From: Methylocystis rosea SV97
GTDB lineage: Bacteria; Pseudomonadota; Alphaproteobacteria; Rhizobiales; Beijerinckiaceae
Assembly: GCF_000372845.1 (NCBI RefSeq)
Contig: NZ_KB889963.1
Coordinates: 248,001-312,000 of the forward strand
Direction of reading: 5' to 3'
DNA: 64,000 bases
Shown: piece by piece, positions 18,295 through 28,057 of the stretch
Layout: each line of letters opens with the position of its first letter
How positions within the stretch are numbered: position 1 is the first letter of the stretch
Made by a program: the position numbers and the translations under genes
Notes under the pieces: generated by a model
What the model saw: only the letters and a program-made list of their open reading frames with translations
Databases searched by the model: none
What the model was told of the DNA's origin: nothing

Positions 18295-19281
18295 CTAGGC
18301 GCCGCGGCCAGCGAACCAACGCACCGCATCGGCGACTGCATCGGCTGGCGGCCGCGTTTTGTAGCCGAGCGTGCGGCGCGCCTTAGAATCGTCGAAGAAC
18401 ATGCGCTTCCCCGAAAGCCGCAAGCTCTCCCGATTGAGAAACGGCTCCGAGCCGGCAAAGCGCGCGACGATTTCATTGGCGTAGGCGAGCGGCATGAGCG
18501 GCCAGCGCGGCAATTTCGCCCAAGGCGGCGGCCGCCCGGTGATCCGCGATATTTCAACAAGCAGGTCGCGCAAGGTCAGATTCTCGCCTCCGAGAATATA
18601 GCGCTCGCCGATCCCGCCGACTTTCATCGCGGCAATGTGGCCCGCGGCGACATCCTCCACATGAACGATGTTGAGTCCGGTATCGACGTAGGCCGGCATG
18701 CCGCCGCGCATCGCCTCGCAGACGATCCTGCCGGTTGGCGTCGGCCGCACGTCGCCGGAGCCGAGCGGCGCAGAGGGGCACACGATGACGGCAGGCAGTC
18801 CTTCATCTCGGATCATGCCTTCGACCAACCGCTCAGAAAGAACTTTGCTCAGCTTGTACGCGCCGATCGCCCGTTCTGGAATCAACCGGTTGAATTCTGT
18901 GCAGGGCGCTGAATCGGGATCAAGCGTCGCGACGCTGCTCGTATGCACGACGCGCTGTACGCCGGCTCGCAGCGCCTCGCGCATGACGATCTCCGTCCCG
19001 CTCACATTGACGCGCATCACCGGTTCTGGATCGGGAGCCCAAAGGCGATAGTTCGCTGCAAGGTGAAAGAGAGTCGAGACGCCGGTCATGGCCCGCCGGA
19101 CGCTCTCGCGATCAGTGACGTCGCCTTCGACGATCTCGCAATCCGGCGGCACGTTGCCGCGCGAACTCGATCCGCGCAGAAGCGCGCGTACGCAGAATCC
19201 TTCCGCCAGCAAACCTCTCGCGACAGCGCCGCCGATGAAACCGCTTGCGCCCGTGACAAGTACCGTTCCGCGAGAAACCAT
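18295..19281 (-). CDS. hpnA: Hopanoid-associated sugar epimerase
   Basis: A 328-residue extended short-chain dehydrogenase. The NAD(P)-binding VLVTGASGFIGGAVARGLL is at residues 7-25, LFHLAANYRLWAPDPEP around 71-87, TSSVATL near 115, and the catalytic Tyr/Lys pair in GAYKLSK around 140. The LWAPDPE segment and the ILGGENLTLRDLL region are characteristic of HpnA, the epimerase/reductase associated with hopanoid side-chain or squalene genes. Hopanoids are abundant in methanotroph membranes. The rest of a hopanoid cluster is not in this window, so the assignment rests on the sequence alone. Confidence 0.88.
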   Translation of the reverse strand: MVSRGTVLVTGASGFIGGAVARGLLAEGFCVRALLRGSSSRGNVPPDCEIVEGDVTDRESVRRAMTGVSTLFHLAANYRLWAPDPEPVMRVNVSGTEIVMREALRAGVQRVVHTSSVATLDPDSAPCTEFNRLIPERAIGAYKLSKVLSERLVEGMIRDEGLPAVIVCPSAPLGSGDVRPTPTGRIVCEAMRGGMPAYVDTGLNIVHVEDVAAGHIAAMKVGGIGERYILGGENLTLRDLLVEISRITGRPPPWAKLPRWPLMPLAYANEIVARFAGSEPFLNRESLRLSGKRMFFDDSKARRTLGYKTRPPADAVADAVRWFAGRGA

Positions 19282-19431
19282 GCTCCTTCCCTGCCCCAGC
19301 GCCAGCGCCCTTAAAGAGCCCAGACTCCTTCGCCTCTCTTTGCTGATGAAATCGACAGAGAATGCCGCTTCACGGAAAATGGGCGGCGGCCTCGTGAGGT
19401 CTAGATCGGGCCATGCGCTCGTCAGCGGCCG

Positions 19432-20181
19432 TCAGTTCGCGGCAGGCTCAATCAGACTTTGATCATCCAATTCCAATATGGATGGCTCGTGCGCCGCCAA
19501 CGCCGGCGGGAGCGATCCCATAATCTCGCGCTCCTCGCGCTGCATCCGCGCAAGATCCTTCTGTATGACGACGACGAAGCCAAGGAAGGTCAACCCGGAC
19601 AGGCCGCCGATCACGAGATCCAGCACCACGAAGCCATAAGCCTGCGCCGTCGTCGTGCTGGAACCGAGCCAAGCTGCAAAAAGCGCCCAGGACGCGACGA
19701 GAATTCGAAACTCCGTCGCGCCCATGCCGCCGTAAGACAACCGGTGCACCTGCTCCGTGACGACCCTCAGATAGGTGTAGGAACTCATCAGAAGATAGAG
19801 CGAGAGCACCAGCAGCGATGAGCCGAGCGTGAAATAAGGCGACACGCCGAGACCGACAACGATCAGAGTCTGAGCGATGAGATCGGACGAATGGTCGATG
19901 AAATAGCCATAATGCGGCCGTTCGATCGAACGATGCCGCGCAAGCGTGCCATCGAGAGAATCGCCAAACCAGTTGAGAAACAGGCCTCCAACGACCAGAA
20001 CGAGAAATCCATTGGACCAGTGACAGCCGATGAAGCCGAGCAGTGTCAGGCCCGCGCCGAACAACCCGATCGCTGTTAGATGATCCGGGGTCGCCCAGTC
20101 CGGCAAACGCCGCACCAGGGCCAACAGCACAGCGCGCTCCTTGAGCGCGAGAAAACTTTGGTTGATGCGCTGATTGGCCAC
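19432..20181 (-). CDS. CDP-alcohol phosphatidyltransferase family protein (active-site complete)
   Basis: A 249-residue membrane enzyme with about six helices. The signature is in GDSLDGTLARHRSIERPHYG followed by FIDHSSD: all four Asp, the Gly, Ala and Arg of the CDP-OH-P motif are present, though nine rather than the usual eight residues separate AR from the next G. These enzymes join a CDP-linked alcohol to an acceptor alcohol to make phospholipid head groups or phosphodiester-linked compounds. The N-terminal RRLPDWATPDHLTAIG is typical. Its substrate is not evident. A paralogue with a broken active site lies at 22232-22936, on the other side of the exporter gene. Confidence 0.82.
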   Translation of the reverse strand: MANQRINQSFLALKERAVLLALVRRLPDWATPDHLTAIGLFGAGLTLLGFIGCHWSNGFLVLVVGGLFLNWFGDSLDGTLARHRSIERPHYGYFIDHSSDLIAQTLIVVGLGVSPYFTLGSSLLVLSLYLLMSSYTYLRVVTEQVHRLSYGGMGATEFRILVASWALFAAWLGSSTTTAQAYGFVVLDLVIGGLSGLTFLGFVVVIQKDLARMQREEREIMGSLPPALAAHEPSILELDDQSLIEPAAN

Positions 20182-20387
20182 GAGAACCCCTCAAAAGCGT
20201 TCAACAAGTCAGCGTCTGCGCAATTTCCGATGACGCTCAAGCGAACAACCGATCATATCCCAGCTTTATTACGGACGAAACAGGCAAAACGATGACATAT
20301 TGCGAACTTAACCGGCATTAACCCAAATTCAAAAGCTGGAATGCACCCGCACTTTCGGTCTCGAATGCGAAGCAAGCTTTATGCCCC

Positions 20388-21569
20388 TCAGTACAAATAT
20401 CGACTGACGGCGACGCCCTGAATTGCCGGCTGCCCAACCGTACCGACGAGCTGCATAAGCTTGCTGATGTCGGAGAACGGGGCGTTGCTGACGTAAAGAA
20501 TGTCTTTGTCGCGAATGGGGAAGCGGCGCGCCGCAAACAACGCCGCCGGTTCGCGAAGATTGAGGTGATAGGCGACCGGCACCAGCCCAAGCGCAAGCAG
20601 ACGCGGCGAGACCTGCGGATATTCGCGCGCGAGACTTGCCGGCTCGTAGCGCAGAATGAAAACCCCATCGGGGTCGGCGCGTGAATCGGTCAGGCCGCCG
20701 GACCTGCCGATCGCCTCTTCGAGCGTGATTCCGCGTGCATCGAATGGAACGACCGCGTTGGCCCCGGTCGCCCCCATGACGGTAAACGTCTGCGGCGTGC
20801 GCTCGACGGTCAAAATGTCGCCCGCCCGCAAATAGATGTCTTCGCGAGGATTGACGAGCAGCGCCTGAATGGGCGCCCGCGCCGTGCGGTTGCCGCGCGT
20901 CAAGGTCACGAAGGTTTCGTGGACTGGCGAGCGATAGCCGCCGGCCGCGGCGATGACGTCCATGATGCGATCGCCGCCGAGCGTCAGCGGAACGCGCGAA
21001 CCATTGGAGACTTCGCCGGTGACCGTGACGGCGTTGGTGATGTTGCGAGTCACATTGACCACGACCTGCGGTTCAATCGCCTTGCCGCGAAGCCGCTCAA
21101 TGATGGCCGACTCGACTTCCTGCTGATTTCGGCCGGCGACCTGGATGCGACCGGCATAGGGCACGGTGACCGAACCGTCGCGCCCGACCATCTGGTCCGG
21201 AATCGCGGCGGATCGAGATCCAGGGCTCATCCGATCGGCGACGGGCGCCGAGAACAATCCGCCGGAAGCGGCCTCCCAAACAGTGATTTGAACCGAGTCG
21301 CCAATTCCGATCGCTTGGGCGGCGGCAGGCCGGTAATCGCCAAAGTAGCCCCGCAATGTCGGCGGCGCACGGCGGGCGAGCACGCCCAGCGAATTTCCGT
21401 CGATCTCGACAAGCGCGAAGCTCGGCTCCGGCGTCGCCAACGTCGGCGCCATACTCTCTACAATGTCCTTGCGGGATGGACCTGCCGCCGGAAAAATCGA
21501 GCACCCCGCCAGCTGCAATCCGAGAGCGAGCGCAAGGCAAAGCCGCAGCGGGGGAATGGCAATCGTCAA
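20388..21569 (-). CDS. Polysaccharide export lipoprotein, Wza-like
   Basis: A 393-residue outer membrane polysaccharide export protein. It has a lipoprotein signal ending in LAGC (Cys23). The poly-export domain starts with AIGIGDSVQITVWEAASGGLF (about 86-106) and contains GRDGSVTVPYAGRIQVAGRNQQEVESAI; two SLBB-type repeats follow (VTVTGEVSNGSRVPL and FTVMGATGANAVVPF). The protein should form the octameric exit channel for a capsule or exopolysaccharide. Its partner Wzc-type kinase is not in the window. It lies between the two CDP-alcohol transferase-like genes, all on the minus strand. Confidence 0.92.
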   Translation of the reverse strand: MTIAIPPLRLCLALALGLQLAGCSIFPAAGPSRKDIVESMAPTLATPEPSFALVEIDGNSLGVLARRAPPTLRGYFGDYRPAAAQAIGIGDSVQITVWEAASGGLFSAPVADRMSPGSRSAAIPDQMVGRDGSVTVPYAGRIQVAGRNQQEVESAIIERLRGKAIEPQVVVNVTRNITNAVTVTGEVSNGSRVPLTLGGDRIMDVIAAAGGYRSPVHETFVTLTRGNRTARAPIQALLVNPREDIYLRAGDILTVERTPQTFTVMGATGANAVVPFDARGITLEEAIGRSGGLTDSRADPDGVFILRYEPASLAREYPQVSPRLLALGLVPVAYHLNLREPAALFAARRFPIRDKDILYVSNAPFSDISKLMQLVGTVGQPAIQGVAVSRYLY

Positions 21570-21765
21570 AGTCGCTCCAATATATGCGCCCGCCGGCGCG
21601 AATTATTGAACACAGAGGAAGAGCCCTCCCAGAGACGCCGGGAGCTTGTGCGGGCCAACGCAATATGCCGGCTATATGGCGGAAATACCACCAGTTTTGT
21701 GAAGGATCGTAAAAATTTTACCAAAACGTTTGGATGGTTAACCGGACCGCCCGAATCGCCACTTT

Positions 21766-22194
21766 TCAATCAGTTTTGTCGAAGGTTCTCAGCGAGAGCG
21801 CGCGCACGCGGGCATCCGGGAGACGCTCGAAATCGGTCGGGCTGTGGCGCTGGCCTTCGGCGCCATGAAATACGAAAATGCCGCCTCGCGTCACGATCAG
21901 ATCGTTATAACGAAGGGTGGGATCGTCAAGCGCCGCCAAGAGCGGCTCCAACGAGGTCGGCGCGCCAGCGCGTGTTGGCCGCCCCACGCGCAGCTCGGAT
22001 TCCGCACGCGCGGCGAAGGCTTCATAGCGTTGCCGCGCCGCTTCGACTTTCAGACGCCAGCTCGTATAGGCCGCGGGCGCGTCTCTCGCTTCAAGCGCTG
22101 AAGGAGAAGGGGAGGCGGAGCGTGCGCTGGCGGTTGCCCCAACGGCTCCCAGCAGAACTCCAATGACTGTCATCGTCACGAAAGCGGCGCGCAT
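21766..22194 (-). CDS. Exported protein of unknown function
   Basis: A 142-residue protein with a signal peptide (VTMTVIGVLLGAVGATASA, cleavage near residue 24). The mature part has a helical stretch (AAYTSWRLKVEAARQRYEAFAARAESEL) and a beta-like part RYNDLIVTRGGIFVFHGAEGQRHSPTDFERL. I do not recognise the family. It is 37 bases downstream of the degenerate CDP-alcohol transferase-like gene and about 200 bases before the Wza-like gene on the same strand, so a role in the same envelope process is possible. Confidence 0.6.
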   Translation of the reverse strand: MRAAFVTMTVIGVLLGAVGATASARSASPSPSALEARDAPAAYTSWRLKVEAARQRYEAFAARAESELRVGRPTRAGAPTSLEPLLAALDDPTLRYNDLIVTRGGIFVFHGAEGQRHSPTDFERLPDARVRALSLRTFDKTD

Positions 22195-22231
22195 GAAGGT
22201 AAATGCGCCCGCTTCACGAAAGTTCCAGCGA

Positions 22232-22936
22232 TTACTCGTCGCTGCTTTGCGCCGCGGATGCGGAGGCGGCCGCGATCCGGCGTCCGTCCTTGAACAGCTT
22301 GCCGAACAGCCCGAGGACCGCCACCAGCGCCAGCCCGATCACCGCGACGTCGATCGCCGGCAGGGGATCGTGCTGACTTGCGGGAACGCCGAGCGCGATC
22401 GCGGCGAAAGGCCAGAAGGCCAGAAGTATGCGAAACTCCGTTACGCCCAGACCAATGTACGCCATCTGCTGAACGTGGCGCGTCGCGGCGCGAATGTAGC
22501 CATAGGAGGAGAATAGCAGGTAGCAGACGAGCACCGCCGCAGCAGCGCGCAGCGTCAGAAACGGCGAAAATCCGTAGGCGATGATGAGCAGTATGTGCGA
22601 GAAGAGTTCAGATACGTGATGCGACATGCCGGCGCCCGGCAGTTCGCAGCCGCGCAGCCGCGCAAGCGGAAGATCCGTCGTCAGGCCGAACCAGTTGATG
22701 AACATCGCCGGCGGCACGAGCCAGACCAACTCGGGCCATGAGCGGCAGCCGACCAGCGCCGCCGCCGCGAGCGCCGCGCCGCCCGCGCCGATCATCGACA
22801 GATGCGCAGGCGCGATCCAGCGCGGCGCTGCCCGCGCCATGCTTTGGACCAGGCGTTGTTCCGTGGCGTAGAGGAAGCTCTGCCCGCGTCCGGGCGAACC
22901 GCCAAATAGCCGATTGGCCACCTCGCCGAAATTCAT
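22232..22936 (-). CDS. CDP-alcohol phosphotransferase-like protein with degenerate active site
   Basis: A 234-residue membrane protein clearly related to the product of 19432-20181 (shared FINWFG, LARLRG/LARHRS and GVTEFRIL/GATEFRIL blocks and the same helix layout). Where the catalytic motif should be, it reads GLTTDLPLARLRG then GMSHHVSEL: the first Asp is Leu, the DG Gly is Leu, and the third and fourth Asp are His and Leu. Catalysis by the known mechanism is therefore unlikely. It may be a regulatory or binding partner of the intact paralogue. The start is set at MNFGEVANRL, with AGAGG about 10 bases upstream; the frame is open further up. Confidence 0.75.
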   Translation of the reverse strand: MNFGEVANRLFGGSPGRGQSFLYATEQRLVQSMARAAPRWIAPAHLSMIGAGGAALAAAALVGCRSWPELVWLVPPAMFINWFGLTTDLPLARLRGCELPGAGMSHHVSELFSHILLIIAYGFSPFLTLRAAAAVLVCYLLFSSYGYIRAATRHVQQMAYIGLGVTEFRILLAFWPFAAIALGVPASQHDPLPAIDVAVIGLALVAVLGLFGKLFKDGRRIAAASASAAQSSDE

Positions 22937-23137
22937 GACGCGCATGCCTCTGCTGCTATGGGGTCGGAAAAACGGCGCCCCAGCCGTCGACAATCTCAAG
23001 CGTTGAAATCTACGCGCTTGCGGCGCTGCTGCAAGTCGCCGATGATCTCCGGCCCTGGCGCCGCATTTAACCTATCTCAGGGAATTCCTTCAAAACTTTG
23101 GCGACGCTCGCCGCAGCGAGCTGATCCGGAGACCTTT

Positions 23138-23905
23138 ATGTCGGAAAAGATCATCGTTTCGAGGGATGCCGGGGTGCTGCGCCTGCTGCTGAACCGCCCC
23201 GAAAAAAAGAACGCGCTGAACCGCGACATGTATCGCGCATTGATCGCCGCTCTTGATGGAGCGGCCCGAGACGAGACGGTGCATGCCGTCGTCTTCGCCG
23301 GCGCGGGCGGCAATTTCACTGCGGGCAATGATCTCGCCGACTTTCGCGATTTTGCTCCTGGCCGAGATATTGAGCCTGGCGCAGAAACATTTCCGGCTCT
23401 GACCTTCGTTCGCGCGGCGGCGGCCTTCGAGAAGCCGCTCGTCGCCGCCGTGACCGGGGACGCCGTCGGCGTGGGGACCACCCTGCTCTTCCACTGCGAC
23501 CTCGTCTACGCCAGCCCAGAGGCGCGTTTCAAAATGCCGTTCATCGATCTGGCGCTGCCGCCGGAGGGTGGCGCCAGCCTGCTGGTCCCGCTGCGGTTCG
23601 GGATGGCCAAGGCGTCCCAATATCTGTTGCTCGGCGAGAGTTTCGACGGCGCGGAAGCCTTCCGTCTCGGTCTCGTTAACGCTCTCGCCTCCCCGGAAGA
23701 CGTCCTCGACCTTGCGACGGAGGCCGCGCGCCGCCTGGCGGCGAAACCCCGTGAGGCGCTTCTCGCGGCGCGGCGGCTGATGCGCGGCGAGCCGAAGAAC
23801 ATACTGGCGCGCATCGACGCGGAAGCCGCGCTTTTCGCCAAGGCGCTGACGTCGCCAGAAGCGCGCGGGCGCTTCGCCGCCTTTTTCGCTTCGAAGTCGC
23901 GTTAG
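23138..23905 (+). CDS. Enoyl-CoA hydratase/isomerase family protein
   Basis: A 255-residue crotonase-fold protein. It has the oxyanion-hole block VVFAGAGGNFTAGNDLADF (about 48-66) and the second one AAVTGDAVGVGTTLLFHCDLVYAS (about 104-127), then FKMPFIDLALPPEGGASLLV. The catalytic Glu of the hydratase pair is at PPEGG; the other position is less certain, so isomerase or another crotonase activity cannot be excluded. The ATG has CCGGAGA about 6-12 bases upstream. It is a single gene followed by dnaJ-like on the same strand. Confidence 0.88.
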   Translation: MSEKIIVSRDAGVLRLLLNRPEKKNALNRDMYRALIAALDGAARDETVHAVVFAGAGGNFTAGNDLADFRDFAPGRDIEPGAETFPALTFVRAAAAFEKPLVAAVTGDAVGVGTTLLFHCDLVYASPEARFKMPFIDLALPPEGGASLLVPLRFGMAKASQYLLLGESFDGAEAFRLGLVNALASPEDVLDLATEAARRLAAKPREALLAARRLMRGEPKNILARIDAEAALFAKALTSPEARGRFAAFFASKSR

Positions 23906-24025
23906 CCTTCAGCGCGGCGCGACCTGCGCCGCTTGCGTTGCGAACGCGCTTCTCCCAAATAATAGGGCGGACATACGCGCCCGCGCCGCCAAGGGCGGGC
24001 GCTCACATGGGCTGATGGGAAAATT

Positions 24026-25030
24026 ATGCGCGATCCTTACGACGTTCTCGGCGTGCCCAAATCGGCGAGTCACGCCGAAATCAAGAAGGCCTATCGCCAG
24101 CTCGCCAAGAAATTCCACCCTGACCGCAACAAGGACGACACGAAAGCCAAGGAGCGATTCACGGAAATCAACTCCGCCTATGAAATCGTCGGCGACGAGA
24201 AGAAGAAGGCGCAGTTCGACAAAGGCGAGATCGGTCCGGACGGGAAACCCCGCTTCACCGGCTTCGAGGGCTTCGGCGCGGGCGCTGGCGCCGGCGCCGG
24301 CCCCGGCGGTTTCACCCGCGGCTGGCGAACGGGCGGCGCGCCTGGCGGCGGCGCGCCCGGCGGCGATCAGCATTTCGAGTTTCACTTCGGCAATGAGGCG
24401 CCCGGCGGCGGCGGGCGCGCGGGCTTCGACCCTTCCGACCTCTTCGCGGATCTCTTCGGCGCCGGCGGACGCCGTCGCGCCGGCCCGCAGCCGACCCGAG
24501 GCGACGATGTCGTCGCCACCGCCACCGTGCCGCTCGAAACGGTCGCTCACGGCGGCTCGGCCCGCGTCATCCTGCCCAGCGGCCGCACGCTGGAAGTCAA
24601 AATTCCGGCGGGAATCGAAGACGGCAAGCAGATCCGTCTGCGCGGCCAGGGCCAGCCCGGCTCCATGGGGGGCGAACCCGGCGACGCGCTGATCACCGTG
24701 AAGGTCGCGCCCCATCCGCACTTCAAGCTGGATGGCCGCGATTTGCGGCTGGAGCTGCCGGTCACGGTTTATGAAGCCGCGCTCGGCGGACGTGTCGAGA
24801 CCCCGACGCTGGACGGCAAGGTGGAGCTAAGCATCCCTCCGCACTCCAACAGTGGGCGCGTGCTGCGGCTGCGCGGCAAAGGCCTTCCCGCGAGCGACGG
24901 CAAAATAGCCGGCGACCTCTATGTCTCGCTGAGGATCATGCTGCCGGAAACGGCGTCGAGCGATCTCGACGCGCGGATGCGGGAATGGCGCGACGCGCAG
25001 CCCTATGATCCGCGCGCCAAAATGGCTTGA
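24026..25030 (+). CDS. DnaJ-family co-chaperone, CbpA type
   Basis: A 334-residue class II J-protein. The J domain is at residues 1-65 with the HPD tripeptide in [11 protein letters not shown], which stimulates DnaK ATPase. A Gly/Phe-rich segment follows ([18 protein letters not shown] and repeats to ~130), and then two beta-sandwich client domains starting at [19 protein letters not shown]. There is no CxxCxGxG zinc finger, which separates it from canonical DnaJ. It may serve DnaK under stress or with nucleoid-bound clients as CbpA does. It converges on the anti-sigma gene. Confidence 0.92.
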   Translation: MRDPYDVLGVPKSASHAEIKKAYRQLAKKFHPDRNKDDTKAKERFTEINSAYEIVGDEKKKAQFDKGEIGPDGKPRFTGFEGFGAGAGAGAGPGGFTRGWRTGGAPGGGAPGGDQHFEFHFGNEAPGGGGRAGFDPSDLFADLFGAGGRRRAGPQPTRGDDVVATATVPLETVAHGGSARVILPSGRTLEVKIPAGIEDGKQIRLRGQGQPGSMGGEPGDALITVKVAPHPHFKLDGRDLRLELPVTVYEAALGGRVETPTLDGKVELSIPPHSNSGRVLRLRGKGLPASDGKIAGDLYVSLRIMLPETASSDLDARMREWRDAQPYDPRAKMA

Positions 25031-25039
25031 AAATCTCGA

Positions 25040-25933
25040 TTATTTAGCCTCGGCTGGCGTCGTCGCGACTGCGGCGGCGGCCGCTTCCGCAGCGGCCTGC
25101 ATCGCTTCGGGCGCCAAGGCGCCAACGAGCACGAAGGCGAAGCCGCCAGCCCGCCATTCGATGACCGAAACGCCCTGACCGCGCTGGCCCGCCGGCGCGG
25201 CGAGGGCCTCCGCCCGCTCGAAATAAAGACCGACCCGCCCACCATCGTCGCGCTCATAGACGAGAAACGCCGCCGGCGCCGCGACGCCGGGCGCGACGCG
25301 TCCGCCAAGCAGCCGCAATCCAACGCCGCTCAAATCCGGCGCGCGTGAAAACCCGACGCGCTCCTGAAGCCACGCGAGAAGTTCGCCGCGCCGGCTGGCC
25401 TCGACCTCCACGGGTCGCGGGTCAAGGATGTAAGTCGCGTAGGTCAAGCCGGCCCGTGCGGCATAGCTCGTGGCGGCGATGGCGCGCGTCGTCGGGCTCT
25501 GCGCCGGGGGACGGCTTGCCAGAAACAGCAACGCCGCCGCGGCGACGGCCGCGCCGGCGATGAGCGTCAGCAGGGTCGACGCGAGCGCCTGCCGCCGCCG
25601 GCTGGCGCGGATTTCGTCGAGCTTGCGCGTCGGACGCGGCGCCGCGCCCGGTCGCCCCCAATGGATGGCGCCGGTTTCGATCGGCCCCTGACCGGCGGGC
25701 GGGGCCGGCGGGCGCGCCGCCGCCTCCCGCAGCGACAGCGGCGGCGTCTCAAGCGCCACCGGCTCAAAAGCGGCGCGCAGCGCCGCGTTCTGTCGCCGCC
25801 AGCCTTCAACGAGCGCGGCGTCCTCGGGATGCTGCAGGAGATGGTCTTCGACCTTGCGCCGCCGCTCGGGGTCGAGTTCGCCGTCGACGAGGGCGTGCAG
25901 ATCGGCTTCTTCGATCAGGGCCGAGGGCGTCAT
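25040..25933 (-). CDS. Membrane-anchored anti-sigma factor
   Basis: A 297-residue protein. The N-terminal cytoplasmic domain resembles the zinc-finger-like anti-sigma fold (LHALVDGELDPERRRKVEDHLL), although the Cys residues of true ZAS domains are missing. One membrane helix lies at about 117-138 (LASTLLTLIAGAAVAAAALLF). The periplasmic part of ~155 residues has no known domain (VGLRLLGGRVAPGVAAPAAFLVYERDDGG is a conserved-looking block). It begins 5 bases after the ECF-sigma gene on the same strand, the usual pairing, so it should hold that sigma factor at the membrane until a signal arrives. Confidence 0.8.
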   Translation of the reverse strand: MTPSALIEEADLHALVDGELDPERRRKVEDHLLQHPEDAALVEGWRRQNAALRAAFEPVALETPPLSLREAAARPPAPPAGQGPIETGAIHWGRPGAAPRPTRKLDEIRASRRRQALASTLLTLIAGAAVAAAALLFLASRPPAQSPTTRAIAATSYAARAGLTYATYILDPRPVEVEASRRGELLAWLQERVGFSRAPDLSGVGLRLLGGRVAPGVAAPAAFLVYERDDGGRVGLYFERAEALAAPAGQRGQGVSVIEWRAGGFAFVLVGALAPEAMQAAAEAAAAAVATTPAEAK

Positions 25934-25938
25934 CGGCG

Positions 25939-26439
25939 CTACTTCACGACCCGCAGATGCGAAGCGGCGCGGCGGGCGCCCTCCGACGACGCGACGGGCC
26001 GCAAACCCTCGGCGCCGAGCGTCGCGCGGGCGCGCATCAGACGCGCCAGCGCCGTTTCCCGGCTCGCGCCGACGATGCGCGCGGAGGCGTCATAGCCGAA
26101 GCCCTCGAGCGAAACGAGCAGCAGCATGGCGCGCTCGTCGAAGCAAAGACTTGCAAGCCCGTGCACGACCGGCGGGTGGCGCGACGCTGGACCTGGCGCA
26201 TTGGCGAGCTTTTTCTGAGCCAGCGCGACGAGCGCCGCATAGGCTTCGATTCGCGCTTCGGCGAGATCGGCGGGGCGCAGCTCACGCGACCGGATCCGCG
26301 CGCCGACCGACTGCAGCGCGCTTTGCACGAGATCGTCGGCGATGGCCGGGCCTGCGCCGGCGCAGAGGGCGCGCGCATAGCGTCTCAGGGCCGGAGTCGC
26401 TCCGCCCAGATCCGCTATGATATCGGCTCTTCTGCCCAT
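25939..26439 (-). CDS. ECF-type RNA polymerase sigma factor
   Basis: A 166-residue protein with sigma region 2 at about 12-60 (LRRYARALCAGAGPAIADDLVQSAL, including the DDLVQ of the -10 binding helix) and region 4 at about 108-148 (ERAMLLLVSLEGFGYDASARIVGASRETALARLMRARATL). Region 2 is shorter and more divergent than in most ECF factors. The start is set at MGRRADI because homology begins there; the frame is open further upstream. It is followed 5 bases later by its membrane anti-sigma partner. The target promoter is not recognisable in the window. Confidence 0.78.
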   Translation of the reverse strand: MGRRADIIADLGGATPALRRYARALCAGAGPAIADDLVQSALQSVGARIRSRELRPADLAEARIEAYAALVALAQKKLANAPGPASRHPPVVHGLASLCFDERAMLLLVSLEGFGYDASARIVGASRETALARLMRARATLGAEGLRPVASSEGARRAASHLRVVK

Positions 26440-26656
26440 GCGGCCCGCTCCGCTCGGTCTTCTCGCCAGTCTGCGAAGCCAATGACGTTTCCTTTCGAAT
26501 GATAGGGCATCGCCGCGCAATTGGCTATGCTTGGCCGTTCTGGCGCGTGCGATTTCACATCCGCCGCCGCCTGTGGCGCGAGGGTTTCCTTTGCGCCCAA
26601 ACCACGCTAAACGGCGCGAGCCGCCGAGCCCTTCTTTGCCCAGGATATAGACACGC

Positions 26657-27517
<861 letters not shown>

Positions 27518-27697
27518 GGCGCCACGCCGCGTCATGCCCGCGCGCGTCGCGAGCATCCACGCCATGCGATCCCTGTCGGTCGCCGGCGCTGCAGTGATCG
27601 TACTGCCACAGATTTTTGAGAGCGTCTTTGCGCGAAAGCGCGTTATTGCTATTTTGATTCCGTGAAACGCTGCGCCGTTGAATGGCGAGTTATTGTC

Positions 27698-28030
27698 ATG
27701 ACGAAGCAAACTAACCCGCATGTTGGCTCGACCTTCGAAAGCTGGCTCGACGAGCAGGACATCCGCGAGGAAGTCACGGCCGCCGCCATCAAGGAAGTGC
27801 TTGCGCAACAGCTCGCCGCCGAAATGAAGAAGAAGGGCATCACCAAGGAGCGCATGGCCGAGATGATTGAGACCAGCCGCGCGCAAATTGACCGCTTGCT
27901 CGACCCAAAGAATAGCAGCGACGCTCGAAACGCTTATACGAGCGGCCAAAGTGCTTGGCCGTCAATTGCGGTTGGAATTGGTATGAGAACCCTGGCTCAC
28001 CGAAGGCTTCGCTACACACCGGCGTCTTAG
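27698..28030 (+). pseudogene. HTH (XRE/HigA-like) protein, frameshifted near the C-terminus
   Basis: The frame starts MTKQTNPHVGSTFESWLDEQ and contains LAAEMKKKGITKERMAEMIETSRAQIDRLLDP, a helix-turn-helix of small antitoxin-like XRE proteins. After about residue 75 the frame turns to unrelated sequence and stops at 28030. One base further, the alternative frame reads LETLIRAAKVLGRQLRLELV and stops at 27986, exactly the expected family ending. A single extra base near 27918-27925 therefore explains it; removing it gives a 95-residue protein. The DNA-binding part is intact, so a functional truncated product is possible. No toxin gene is seen upstream. It lies in a lower-GC patch. Confidence 0.72.
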
Positions 28031-28057
28031 AGAAATCATTGCACAGGCTTCTTGGCG

